Positions 1 to 5,320 of a DNA stretch of 5,320 nucleotides are shown in pieces. Position numbers and translations under genes: made by a program. The stretch is from Oxalobacteraceae bacterium UBA7693. Its GTDB lineage: Bacteria > Pseudomonadota > Gammaproteobacteria > Burkholderiales > Burkholderiaceae_D. Within the stretch, counting starts at the first letter, position 1. Every line of letters begins with the position of its first letter. The stretch lies in contig DLGN01000222.1 in NCBI GenBank assembly GCA_002482715.1, positions 19,313 through 24,632 on the forward strand, read 5' to 3'. The notes beneath the pieces are model-generated. The model saw only the letters and a program-made list of their open reading frames with translations. It did not search any database and was not told the DNA's origin.

Positions 1-506
1 CTTTAGTCCAGCAGCTTGGGCTGCGGCGACACGGTCTTCAATTTTTTCTTTACGAGACGCTGCCAGTAAAACATCAATGTCTTCTTCAGAATTTGCGGTC
101 AAGCCCAAGACACAGAAGTCAATACTAACTTCATCCATCGAGAAGGGAATATATTGACTAGCCTCTGATTCAACTGGAACTCCAAAGCTTGTTCAGTCAA
201 ACTTCCTGGCAAGATCATTTTTTTTGTAATCACAGAAGCAGCAGGCATTGCCAAAGCAACGTTACGTGTGCCGGTACCACTGCGCTTTAAAACACGCAAA
301 ATTGCATCAGACACTTGCTCAAGATTTTCGATATTCCCATCGACAACCGCGCCTTTTGGCAATACTTCAAAAGCACAGCGTTCCAATTTAAAGTCTTTTT
401 CGCCGGAACGTGAGAGTTCTACCAGCTTGACGTCAGACGTGCTGATATCCAAGCCCACTAGGGGTGGATTCTTTTTTCCGAGCAATGATGCGAGATCTAA
501 AGCCAA
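1..506 (-). pseudogene. pilM: Type IV pilus assembly protein PilM, 5' part, frameshifted and cut by the window edge
   Basis: PilM is a cytoplasmic actin-like ATPase-fold protein that binds the N-terminal tail of PilN and links the inner-membrane PilN/PilO platform to the pilus motor. The N-terminus (MALDLASLLGKKNPPLVGLD) and the phosphate-1-like stretch GLDISTSDVKLVEL at residues 18-31 are typical. The start is TTG at 506-504, supported by GAGGGG six bases upstream. The opening frame is intact to about Q111, then runs into a TGA at 101-99 after residues with no family resemblance. In the next frame from position 171 leftwards the expected sequence continues to the window edge (ESEASQYIPFSMDEVSIDF, then the LLAASRKEKIEDRV region). 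One missing G near 174, in what would be CAG-GTT, explains both. About 169 codons are visible of roughly 350 usual for the family. pilN, pilO, pilP and pilQ would be expected further left. The lesion may be a real mutation or a sequencing error. The 99-506 reading alone would be a 135-residue truncated product. Confidence 0.9.
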
Positions 507-518
507 GGATATCCCCTC
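507..518 (-). promoter_or_regulatory. Ribosome binding site that decides the pilM TTG start
   Basis: On the minus strand GAGGGG lies at 518-513, six bases before TTG at 506-504. The only nearby upstream ATG (537-535) opens a six-codon reading frame, MKKIFN, whose TGA (519-517) overlaps this site, so it cannot be the PilM start. The TTG start also gives the N-terminus expected for betaproteobacterial PilM. Confidence 0.7.
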
Positions 519-761
519 AATTAAATATTTTTTTCATGCTAAATACACCAAAAAACTGCCACTTATCTTGCCGTAAAAAAACAATCTCAGCGACCGCAAA
601 TTTCAATTTTTCTTTTAAAAACCGCGATTTAGCTGACACTCATACTAGCTTACGTTAAATCCTAGCAATAAGGGGAGTGTAATGTAAAGCATTTTCAAGG
701 CAAATTGGCGCTTTTACGTTGTCAATTCTCCACTTAGCGCTTAAAAACGCTGAAATGCAAT

Positions 762-790
762 TTTTATAGTTGATTCGGCACGGCTATAAT
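762..790 (+). promoter_or_regulatory. Putative sigma-70 promoter of mrcA
   Basis: TATAAT at 785-790 matches the -10 consensus exactly. The best -35 at the usual 17-base spacing is only TTTTAT (762-767), so the upstream element is weak. Transcription would start near 797, giving a leader of about 22 bases before the ATG at 820. No extended -10 TG is present. Predicted from sequence only. Confidence 0.5.
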
Positions 791-819
791 GGCAGCTATC
801 TGTTTCAATCAAATTCAAC

Positions 820-3132
820 ATGACTCCCACATCACCAACTGAACCATCCGTTGAAATTCAAGCATCCAATAAAAAGTCGCCGAACTTTGTTACGCGCTTT
901 ATTTTGTTTTTTTGTCTAGCCATCTTCGGATTATTTTTGGCAGGAATTTTAATACTGGTTTTTGCTGTCACAATGGCATACCCAAATTTGCCAGAAATTG
1001 ACGCCATCACCAGTTACCGCCCCAAAATGCCGATGCGTGTTTTTTCAGCTGACAATGTGCTAATCGCAGAATTTGGCGAAGAACGACGAAATGTCGTGCA
1101 TTTCGCTGAAATTCCCGATGTCATCAAAAAAGCCGTCTTAGCGATTGAAGATGACCGCTTCTACGAACACGGGGGAGTGGATTATATCGGCATCGCACGT
1201 GCGGCAATCAATAATGTTACGACCAGTAACAAACAAGGTGCATCAACCATTACCCAACAGGTAGCCAGAAATTTCTTCCTATCCACAGAGCAAACTATTA
1301 AACGCAAACTTTACGAAATTCTGCTTGCCTGGAAAATTGAACAGAATCTGACAAAAGATGAAATTCTAGAAGTCTATATGAATCAAATTTATCTGGGACA
1401 AAGAGCTTACGGCTTCTCTTCAGCAGCACAAATTTATTTTGGGAAAAATTTGAAAGAAGTCACCGTGGCAGAAGCAGCGATGCTAGCAGGCTTACCAAAA
1501 GCACCTTCTGCTTACAATCCGGTGGCGAATCCTAAGCGAGCGACAGTGCGCCAACAGTATATTTTGCAACGTATGAAACAATTGGGCTACATCACAGAAG
1601 CACAATTTGAAACTGCGAAAATCGAAAAATTACAAATTAAGACCAACAGCGCACAATTTGCTATTCATGCTGAATATGTCGCTGAAATGGCTCGCCAATT
1701 GGTATATGAACAGTTTAAAGAAGAAACTTACACACATGGCTTTAATGTCTACACCACAATTACCAAAGAAGAACAAGAGACCGCCTATGCCGCATTGCGA
1801 AAAGGGGTACTCGACTATGAGCGCCGTCATGGCTATCGTGGACCGGAAGCCATTGTAGAGTTACCTAGGAACAAAGAGCTTGCAGATGAGATCATTGAGA
1901 AGGAATTAGCTGAACATCCAGATAGTGACGATATTTTGTCAGCGATGGTCACAGAAGCGAGCCCAAGCGCTGTCAAGGCGACCTTGCTAAATGGCGAGGA
2001 AATTCAAATAACCGGGCCTGGCTTAAGTTTTGCCGCTTCAGGATTAAAAGCAAATGCACCACCGAATAAGCGGATTCAACGAGGGGCGGTGATTCGTGTG
2101 ATTTTGGAAGGAAAGAACTGGTCGATTATTCAAATGCCAGAGGTGCAATCAGCATTCGTTGCAGCGGACACGCATGATGGTGCAATTCGTGCGTTGGTTG
2201 GTGGCTTCGATTACAACCTCAATAAATTCAACCACGTTACCCAAGCATGGCGCCAACCTGGATCTAGTTTCAAGCCTTTTATTTATTCATCTTCATTGGA
2301 AAGAGGTCTGTCACCACAAACCATCATTAATGATTCTCCCATCAGTTTTGACGCTGGACAGACAGGTGGCCAAGCGTGGGAGCCTAAGAACTATGACGGC
2401 AAATATGAAGGTCCGATGTCGATGCGAAAAGGCTTAACCAAATCAAAAAATATGGTCTCAATTCGCATATTGCAAAAAGTGGGCGCGAAGTACGGACAAG
2501 AGTACACCAGTCGTTTTGGTTTCTTGCCTGAAAAAAATCCACCTTATTTGACTTTGGCTTTGGGTGCCGGAGCAGTAACCCCTTTACAAATGGCTGGTGC
2601 CTACGCAGTGTTTGCAAATGGTGGCTACAAAGTGAACCCTTACCTTATTTCAAAGATTACTGATTCAGAAGGCAAGATTATCGCGCAAGCGAAACCCGAT
2701 ACCGCGGCAGATGAAGCAAACCGTGTCATCGATGAACGTAATGCATTTTTAATGGATAGTATGCTGAGAGATGTAGTGCGGTTTGGCACGGCAACAAAGG
2801 CTTTATCATTAAAACGCCCCGACATCGCTGGAAAAACGGGCACAACGAATGACTCAATCGATGCTTGGTTCGCAGGCTACCAATCGAAAATTGTCGGCGT
2901 CGCTTGGATGGGATATGACCAGCCTCGTAATCTCGGCAATCGCGAAACTGGTGGTGGTCTTGCGTTACCTATCTGGATTACCTACATGCAACGTGCATTA
3001 CGCGATATACCAATTATGGAACGCCCTATTCCAAACGGCATTATTCAAGCGGAAGGTGACTATTTCTACGTAGAGAATCCGCCAGGCTCAATGCCACGAG
3101 CGTTGAATGCAGATGAAGTAATCATCGAGTAA
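820..3132 (+). CDS. mrcA: Penicillin-binding protein 1A, bifunctional transglycosylase/transpeptidase
   Basis: This inner-membrane class A PBP (770 residues, a normal PBP1A length) polymerises glycan strands from lipid II and cross-links the stem peptides in the periplasm. A short cytoplasmic tail precedes one membrane anchor at about residues 26-52. The GT51 domain follows with all motifs: AIEDDRFYEHGG (catalytic E110), GASTITQQVARN (140-151), RKLYEILLAWKIEQ (162-175, second conserved Glu E166), the RAYGFSSAAQIYFGK stretch (195-209) and EAAMLAGLPKAPSAYNP (218-234). An OB-like insert typical of PBP1A spans about 325-440. The transpeptidase domain has SSFK with nucleophile S482 and K485, SKN at 542-544 and KTGTTN at 672-677, so both activities should be intact. 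ATG 820 is the only start that keeps the anchor, since no ATG, GTG or TTG lies in frame between it and the hydrophobic segment. No Shine-Dalgarno is visible before it. The gene stands alone, divergent from pilM, and ends in a strong terminator. The symbol ponA is also used for this gene. Confidence 0.97.
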   Translation: MTPTSPTEPSVEIQASNKKSPNFVTRFILFFCLAIFGLFLAGILILVFAVTMAYPNLPEIDAITSYRPKMPMRVFSADNVLIAEFGEERRNVVHFAEIPDVIKKAVLAIEDDRFYEHGGVDYIGIARAAINNVTTSNKQGASTITQQVARNFFLSTEQTIKRKLYEILLAWKIEQNLTKDEILEVYMNQIYLGQRAYGFSSAAQIYFGKNLKEVTVAEAAMLAGLPKAPSAYNPVANPKRATVRQQYILQRMKQLGYITEAQFETAKIEKLQIKTNSAQFAIHAEYVAEMARQLVYEQFKEETYTHGFNVYTTITKEEQETAYAALRKGVLDYERRHGYRGPEAIVELPRNKELADEIIEKELAEHPDSDDILSAMVTEASPSAVKATLLNGEEIQITGPGLSFAASGLKANAPPNKRIQRGAVIRVILEGKNWSIIQMPEVQSAFVAADTHDGAIRALVGGFDYNLNKFNHVTQAWRQPGSSFKPFIYSSSLERGLSPQTIINDSPISFDAGQTGGQAWEPKNYDGKYEGPMSMRKGLTKSKNMVSIRILQKVGAKYGQEYTSRFGFLPEKNPPYLTLALGAGAVTPLQMAGAYAVFANGGYKVNPYLISKITDSEGKIIAQAKPDTAADEANRVIDERNAFLMDSMLRDVVRFGTATKALSLKRPDIAGKTGTTNDSIDAWFAGYQSKIVGVAWMGYDQPRNLGNRETGGGLALPIWITYMQRALRDIPIMERPIPNGIIQAEGDYFYVENPPGSMPRALNADEVIIE

Positions 3133-3166
3133 AAAAATGGCGAGGGATTTTTCTCGCCATTTTTTT
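3131..3166. terminator. Rho-independent terminator, probably bidirectional, shared by mrcA and cyaY
   Basis: ATGGCGAG (3137-3144) pairs perfectly with CTCGCCAT (3153-3160) around an eight-base loop. The stem is flanked by a run of seven A (3131-3137) on the left and seven T (3160-3166) on the right, so it presents a U-tract in both directions. It sits between the convergent mrcA and cyaY, and its A-run overlaps the mrcA TAA stop at 3130-3132. Confidence 0.9.
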
Positions 3167-3179
3167 ATCTAGAGAATTT

Positions 3180-3196
3180 ACTGTAAAGCCTACAGT
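3180..3196. repeat. Small inverted repeat downstream of cyaY
   Basis: ACTGTA (3180-3185) and TACAGT (3191-3196) are perfect complements around a five-base loop. It lies between the cyaY stop and the larger terminator. It has no T-run on either strand, so it is not a terminator alone; it could be a minor mRNA 3'-end hairpin or chance. Confidence 0.35.
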
Positions 3197-3205
3197 TTCA
3201 GCGCA

Positions 3206-3514
3206 TCAATTTTGTGCTTCTGCGATTTCACGTAACACAACAAATAGCTCTGATTGATCACGCGTATTACGCCAAAATTCCCCATCATATTTGTAATGGA
3301 ATCCACCTGATCGTGCCGCCACCCACATTTCTTGCATAGGCGCCTGGCTATTCACAATAATCTTCGAACCATTTCCTACAAATTCAATTTCTAAAACGTT
3401 GCCGCTACGTTTAGTATCAACATCCCATTCATCTGTTTCAAATGCCAGCTCAAACATCTCCTGCACTTGTTGCAAGCAGGTATCTGCCAGTACTAAAAAT
3501 TCCGATTCCGTCAT
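3206..3514 (-). CDS. cyaY: CyaY, bacterial frataxin (iron-sulfur cluster assembly)
   Basis: CyaY is a cytoplasmic iron-binding protein that interacts with the IscS desulfurase and modulates iron-sulfur cluster assembly on IscU. The 102-residue product is a normal length. Its first helix is rich in acidic residues (E3, E5, D11, E19, E22) and a second acidic patch follows at E26-D33, forming the frataxin acidic ridge used for iron and IscS contact. The conserved core is present as IVNSQAPMQEMWVAARSGGFHYKYDG (residues 53-78, with W64 and the GGFHY turn), followed by FWRNTR (80-85) and an amphipathic C-terminal helix. The start is ATG 3514-3512, preceded by AGGAG six bases upstream. The frame stays open 31 codons further to a GTG at 3607, but that extension has no ribosome site, lies across the likely promoter, and is not part of the family. 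The gene converges on mrcA and diverges from the lipoprotein gene. Confidence 0.95.
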   Translation of the reverse strand: MTESEFLVLADTCLQQVQEMFELAFETDEWDVDTKRSGNVLEIEFVGNGSKIIVNSQAPMQEMWVAARSGGFHYKYDGEFWRNTRDQSELFVVLREIAEAQN

Positions 3515-3525
3515 GTTACACTCCT
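3515..3525 (-). promoter_or_regulatory. Ribosome binding site that decides the cyaY start
   Basis: AGGAG at 3525-3521 on the minus strand stands six bases before the ATG at 3514-3512. It selects the short 102-residue CyaY over the 133-residue extended reading. Confidence 0.8.
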
Positions 3526-3557
3526 GCTTTGATTTAAATTCTGCATCACCATGCGGC

Positions 3558-3587
3558 ATTCTATACGGGTTACGAAATTTTGAATAA
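3558..3587 (-). promoter_or_regulatory. Putative cyaY promoter
   Basis: On the minus strand TAGAAT (3563-3558) resembles a -10 box and TTATTC (3587-3582) a weak -35, with an 18-base spacer. Transcription would start near 3551, about 37 bases before the cyaY ATG and upstream of its AGGAG. The element overlaps the start codon of the divergent lipoprotein gene. Prediction only. Confidence 0.35.
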
Positions 3588-3759
3588 GCACACGCACATT
3601 TCACCACGCATTGCCGGGTTAATTCTCTTTAGCACTTTGTTATTAAGTGCCTGCGGCCAAAAAGGTCCTTTGTATATGCCGGAAAAAAAGCTTGTCTCGC
3701 CAACGCCCAGTGCCGTGCAATCCACGCCAACACAGATGGACGGCAGCCAGCAAAAGTAA
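3580..3759 (+). CDS. lptM: Small outer-membrane lipoprotein, LptM/YifL-like
   Basis: This 59-residue lipoprotein has a short basic N-region (K3, R10), a hydrophobic core at residues 11-24 and a lipobox LSAC with acylated C25. The mature start CGQKGPLYMP matches the CGQKGPLY(L/M)P signature of the LptM (YifL, LppL-type) family, which in E. coli assists maturation of the LPS export translocon LptD/E at the outer membrane. The remaining tail is polar and rich in S, P, T and Q, with no fold expected. The start is inferred to be TTG at 3580: it is the only usable start giving a complete signal peptide, since no in-frame ATG or GTG lies before the hydrophobic core. The ribosome site is poor (GGG about eleven bases upstream). 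In many proteobacteria this gene lies next to cyaY, as here, and directly before lysA, which is missing here. The stop is three bases from the msrQ stop on the other strand, with no terminator between them. Confidence 0.82.
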   Translation: MNKHTHISPRIAGLILFSTLLLSACGQKGPLYMPEKKLVSPTPSAVQSTPTQMDGSQQK

Positions 3760-3762
3760 TCG

Positions 3763-4386
3763 CTAGCGCTTGATGCCTGATTGAAAACGCCAGTACAGAC
3801 GTAATCCCAGCAACAAACTAATCAGAGCGGCAAATAATAAAGGTTGCAGCAGTAAATTTTTGCCCGCCTTCATCCAGAAATAGTGCAAGACGCCTAAGGG
3901 TGCGATCAAATACACTAAACGGTGAAGCAGTTGCCATTGCTTACCACCAAGTTGCCTGATCATCCATTGATTGCTGGTCATCGCCAACGGAATCAACAAA
4001 ACGAATGCGACAAATCCCACCGTAATAAACGGACGCTTAACAACATCACGCCACATATCACTTACATCAAAAAAGTGATCGAACCATAAAAAAGTTAAGA
4101 AATGCAGTGTCGCATAAAAGAAGGCATACAAGCCTAACATGCGGCGCAATCGAATCAACCAATGCCATTCTAAAAGCTTGCGTAGAGGTGTAACTGCTAA
4201 GCTGATGCAGAGCAAATATAGTGCCCAATCACCAGTATTACGCGTAATAAATTCCAATGGATTTGCACCAAGCGCATCGACATAGACAGCATAAATCAAA
4301 CGCAAAAATGGTAATGCAGCTAGCACAAAAACAATGATTCTAAACCATTGAAGCTGACGTGAGCTCAGAGACTTCAGTGCGGTCAT
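3763..4386 (-). CDS. msrQ: MsrQ, haem-binding membrane subunit of the MsrPQ methionine sulfoxide reductase
   Basis: MsrQ (formerly YedZ) is an integral inner-membrane b-type cytochrome of the ferric-reductase-like family. It passes electrons, from the quinone pool or flavin reductase, to periplasmic MsrP for repair of oxidised methionines. The 207-residue product shows about six hydrophobic helices (roughly 14-36, 53-68, 83-103, 119-137, 154-170 and 178-198). Conserved histidines stand at H95 (ATLHFL), H155 (LLHRLVY) and H168 (GVLHYFW); their 60- and 13-residue spacing equals that of the E. coli haem-ligand histidines as I recall them. The motif GDWALYLL plus LAVTPLR (52-69) is also typical. 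The ATG at 4386-4384 overlaps the msrP TGA by one base (TGATG), which indicates translational coupling. A TTG one codon earlier (4389) is an alternative, and GAGGA lies seven bases before TTG and ten before ATG, so the choice is not settled. The gene ends facing the lipoprotein gene with only three bases between stops. Confidence 0.95.
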   Translation of the reverse strand: MTALKSLSSRQLQWFRIIVFVLAALPFLRLIYAVYVDALGANPLEFITRNTGDWALYLLCISLAVTPLRKLLEWHWLIRLRRMLGLYAFFYATLHFLTFLWFDHFFDVSDMWRDVVKRPFITVGFVAFVLLIPLAMTSNQWMIRQLGGKQWQLLHRLVYLIAPLGVLHYFWMKAGKNLLLQPLLFAALISLLLGLRLYWRFQSGIKR

Positions 4387-5320
4387 CAATAGAATTTCCT
4401 CAGATCCATACCAGCATACAAACTCGCCACTTCACTGTAGCCGTTAAACATCAAGGTCTTGCGTTTGCGCGATAAAAAACCATCTTCGCCGATACGTCGC
4501 TCACTTGCTTGCGACCAGCGCGGGTGATCAACTTCAGGATTCACGTTGGAATAAAACCCATACTCGTCGGGAGCAGATAAATTCCAAGAAGTGCGAGGCT
4601 GATCCTTGGTCAAACGAATTTTGACTATCGACTTAGCAGACTTAAAACCGTACTTCCACGGCAACACCAAACGCACAGGCGCACCATTTTGTTTTGGTAA
4701 CACTTCCCCATACATACCCAACGCGAGCAAGCTCAGCGGATGCATTGCCTCATCCATTCTTAATCCTTCGGTGTAAGGCCATTGCAACACACGGCTATTC
4801 ACGCCCGGCATTTGGCGTTTGTCTGCTAGAGAAATAAATTCCACATAGCGTGCGTTCCCAGTCGGTTCTACTTTCTTCAACAATTGAGATAAAGAGTAAC
4901 CTATCCAAGGGATCACCATCGACCAGCCTTCAACGCATCGCAAGCGGTACACACGCTCTTCCAAAGGGGCGAGTTTCAACAAACTATCCAAATCAAGCGT
5001 GATTGGCTTTTTCACTTCACCTTCGATCGTCACGGTCCACGGCCGCGTCTTTAAACTATCCGCGTTCTCAGCAGGATCTGCCTTATCGGTTCCGAACTCG
5101 TAAAAATTGTTATACGTCGTCGCATCTTTATACGAAGTCTTTTTGTCTAAAATCACATAGTTAGCATTAGCAACAGCTGCCAGTCTTTGTGCGCTGGGAT
5201 TTTGTGCGAACGCTTCACGCTGCGCCATTTCAATCACCGCAGCACTGGCGACAGAACCGACGGCGAGTTGCCGTATAAAATCACGCCGTGATTCGACAAT
5301 TTCACGCGGGGTAATTTCTG
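4386..5320 (-). CDS. msrP: MsrP, periplasmic molybdopterin-dependent methionine sulfoxide reductase, 5' end outside window
   Basis: MsrP (formerly YedY) is the catalytic subunit that reduces methionine sulfoxide in periplasmic proteins, using a molybdopterin cofactor of the sulfite-oxidase fold and electrons from MsrQ. The frame is open through the right edge, with 310 codons visible. Near the edge it encodes ESRRDFIRQLAVGS, a twin-arginine export signal (RR at 5288-5283), followed by a hydrophobic stretch and a possible AFA cleavage site. The family block TTYNNFYEFGTDKADP follows. Then comes RLRCVEGWSMVIPW, whose Cys (codon 4937-4935) is the expected molybdenum ligand, and later GAPVRLVLPWKYGFKSAKSI, a conserved cofactor and substrate region. 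The C-terminus is complete. An internal GTG at 5237 gives a 283-residue reading, but it would destroy the Tat signal and is not the start. The true start should lie some 10-20 codons beyond the window, judging from the usual family length of about 320-335. It is the first gene of the msrPQ operon in this orientation. Confidence 0.96.
   Translation of the reverse strand, partial: EITPREIVESRRDFIRQLAVGSVASAAVIEMAQREAFAQNPSAQRLAAVANANYVILDKKTSYKDATTYNNFYEFGTDKADPAENADSLKTRPWTVTIEGEVKKPITLDLDSLLKLAPLEERVYRLRCVEGWSMVIPWIGYSLSQLLKKVEPTGNARYVEFISLADKRQMPGVNSRVLQWPYTEGLRMDEAMHPLSLLALGMYGEVLPKQNGAPVRLVLPWKYGFKSAKSIVKIRLTKDQPRTSWNLSAPDEYGFYSNVNPEVDHPRWSQASERRIGEDGFLSRKRKTLMFNGYSEVASLYAGMDLRKFY

Larger units (their letters stand above)
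507..819. other. Divergent intergenic region between pilM and mrcA
   Basis: This 313-bp AT-rich spacer must carry the outward promoters for both genes. On the mrcA side a perfect TATAAT is visible at 785-790. On the pilM side I find no convincing -35/-10 pair. The heptamer TTACGTT occurs twice, near 651 and 714, but two copies of a short AT-rich word are not significant by themselves. A weak imperfect hairpin (TTAGCG ... CGCTGA) lies around 734-753. No RNA gene or further coding sequence is supported; open frames crossing this region are antisense extensions with no recognisable protein. Confidence 0.6.

Noticed and set aside
517..537. Six-codon leader frame (MKKIFN) upstream of pilM
   Set aside because: It has no ribosome site of its own and is too short to distinguish from chance in AT-rich sequence.
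545..562. Sigma-54-like element (TGGCA then TGGT) upstream of pilM on the minus strand
   Set aside because: The -24 half is fair but the -12 half lacks the required GC, and pilM is not a usual sigma-54 target.
268..658. Plus-strand open frames antisense to pilM and in the adjoining spacer (268-576, 464-658)
   Set aside because: They mirror the pilM coding strand, have no recognisable domain and no ribosome site, and their composition follows the opposite strand.
1607..3073. Several open frames of 66-92 residues inside mrcA on both strands
   Set aside because: mrcA is intact with all family motifs over this span; the others are out-of-frame shadows without start signals or known motifs.
3515..3607. 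A 31-residue N-terminal extension of CyaY from GTG 3607 or ATG 3559
   Set aside because: It is not part of the frataxin family, overlaps the promoter region and divergent gene, and the AGGAG directly before ATG 3514 fixes the shorter start.
3660..3762. Possible remnant of lysA between the lipoprotein gene and msrQ
   Set aside because: The lipoprotein reading frame runs to 3759 and msrQ begins its stop at 3763, so there is no room for a remnant.
1..5320. Search for CRISPR arrays, tRNA or rRNA genes, insertion sequences, toxin-antitoxin or defence genes
   Set aside because: No regular repeats, transposase motifs, terminal inverted repeats, tRNA-like arms or unexplained coding regions were seen; the window is filled by recognisable housekeeping genes.

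Overview
The window looks like a chromosomal housekeeping segment of a betaproteobacterium, most likely of the Burkholderiales. The evidence is the protein sequences themselves (PilM, PBP1A, CyaY, an LptM-type lipoprotein, MsrQ and MsrP) and a gene neighbourhood (pilM divergent from the PBP1A gene, then cyaY, small lipoprotein, msrQ/msrP) that I recall as typical of that order. Base composition is moderate and rather AT-rich for the group. The species cannot be named from this sequence.

Layout. Positions 1-506 (minus strand) hold the 5' half of pilM, the cytoplasmic actin-like protein of type IV pilus assembly. It runs off the left edge and carries a one-base frameshift near position 174. A 313-bp divergent intergenic region follows. 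Positions 820-3132 (plus) hold mrcA, a complete bifunctional class A penicillin-binding protein. A symmetrical, probably bidirectional terminator (3131-3166) separates it from the convergent cyaY (3206-3514, minus), the bacterial frataxin. A 65-bp divergent promoter region leads to a short lipoprotein gene, lptM-like (3580-3759, plus), which is absent from the supplied ORF list because it starts with TTG. Its stop lies three bases from the stop of the convergent msrQ. msrQ (3763-4386) and msrP (4386-5320, open at the right edge) form a translationally coupled minus-strand operon.

Function. The genes serve envelope biology and metal/redox maintenance: peptidoglycan synthesis (mrcA), pilus assembly (pilM), LPS transporter maturation (lptM), periplasmic methionine sulfoxide repair (msrPQ) and iron-sulfur cluster assembly (cyaY). 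I see no mobile element, CRISPR array, RNA gene, toxin-antitoxin or defence module, and no evidence for an undescribed system. The points that merit checking are the pilM frameshift, the absence of lysA next to the lipoprotein gene, the lack of a Shine-Dalgarno for mrcA, and the unusual start region of the lipoprotein gene.
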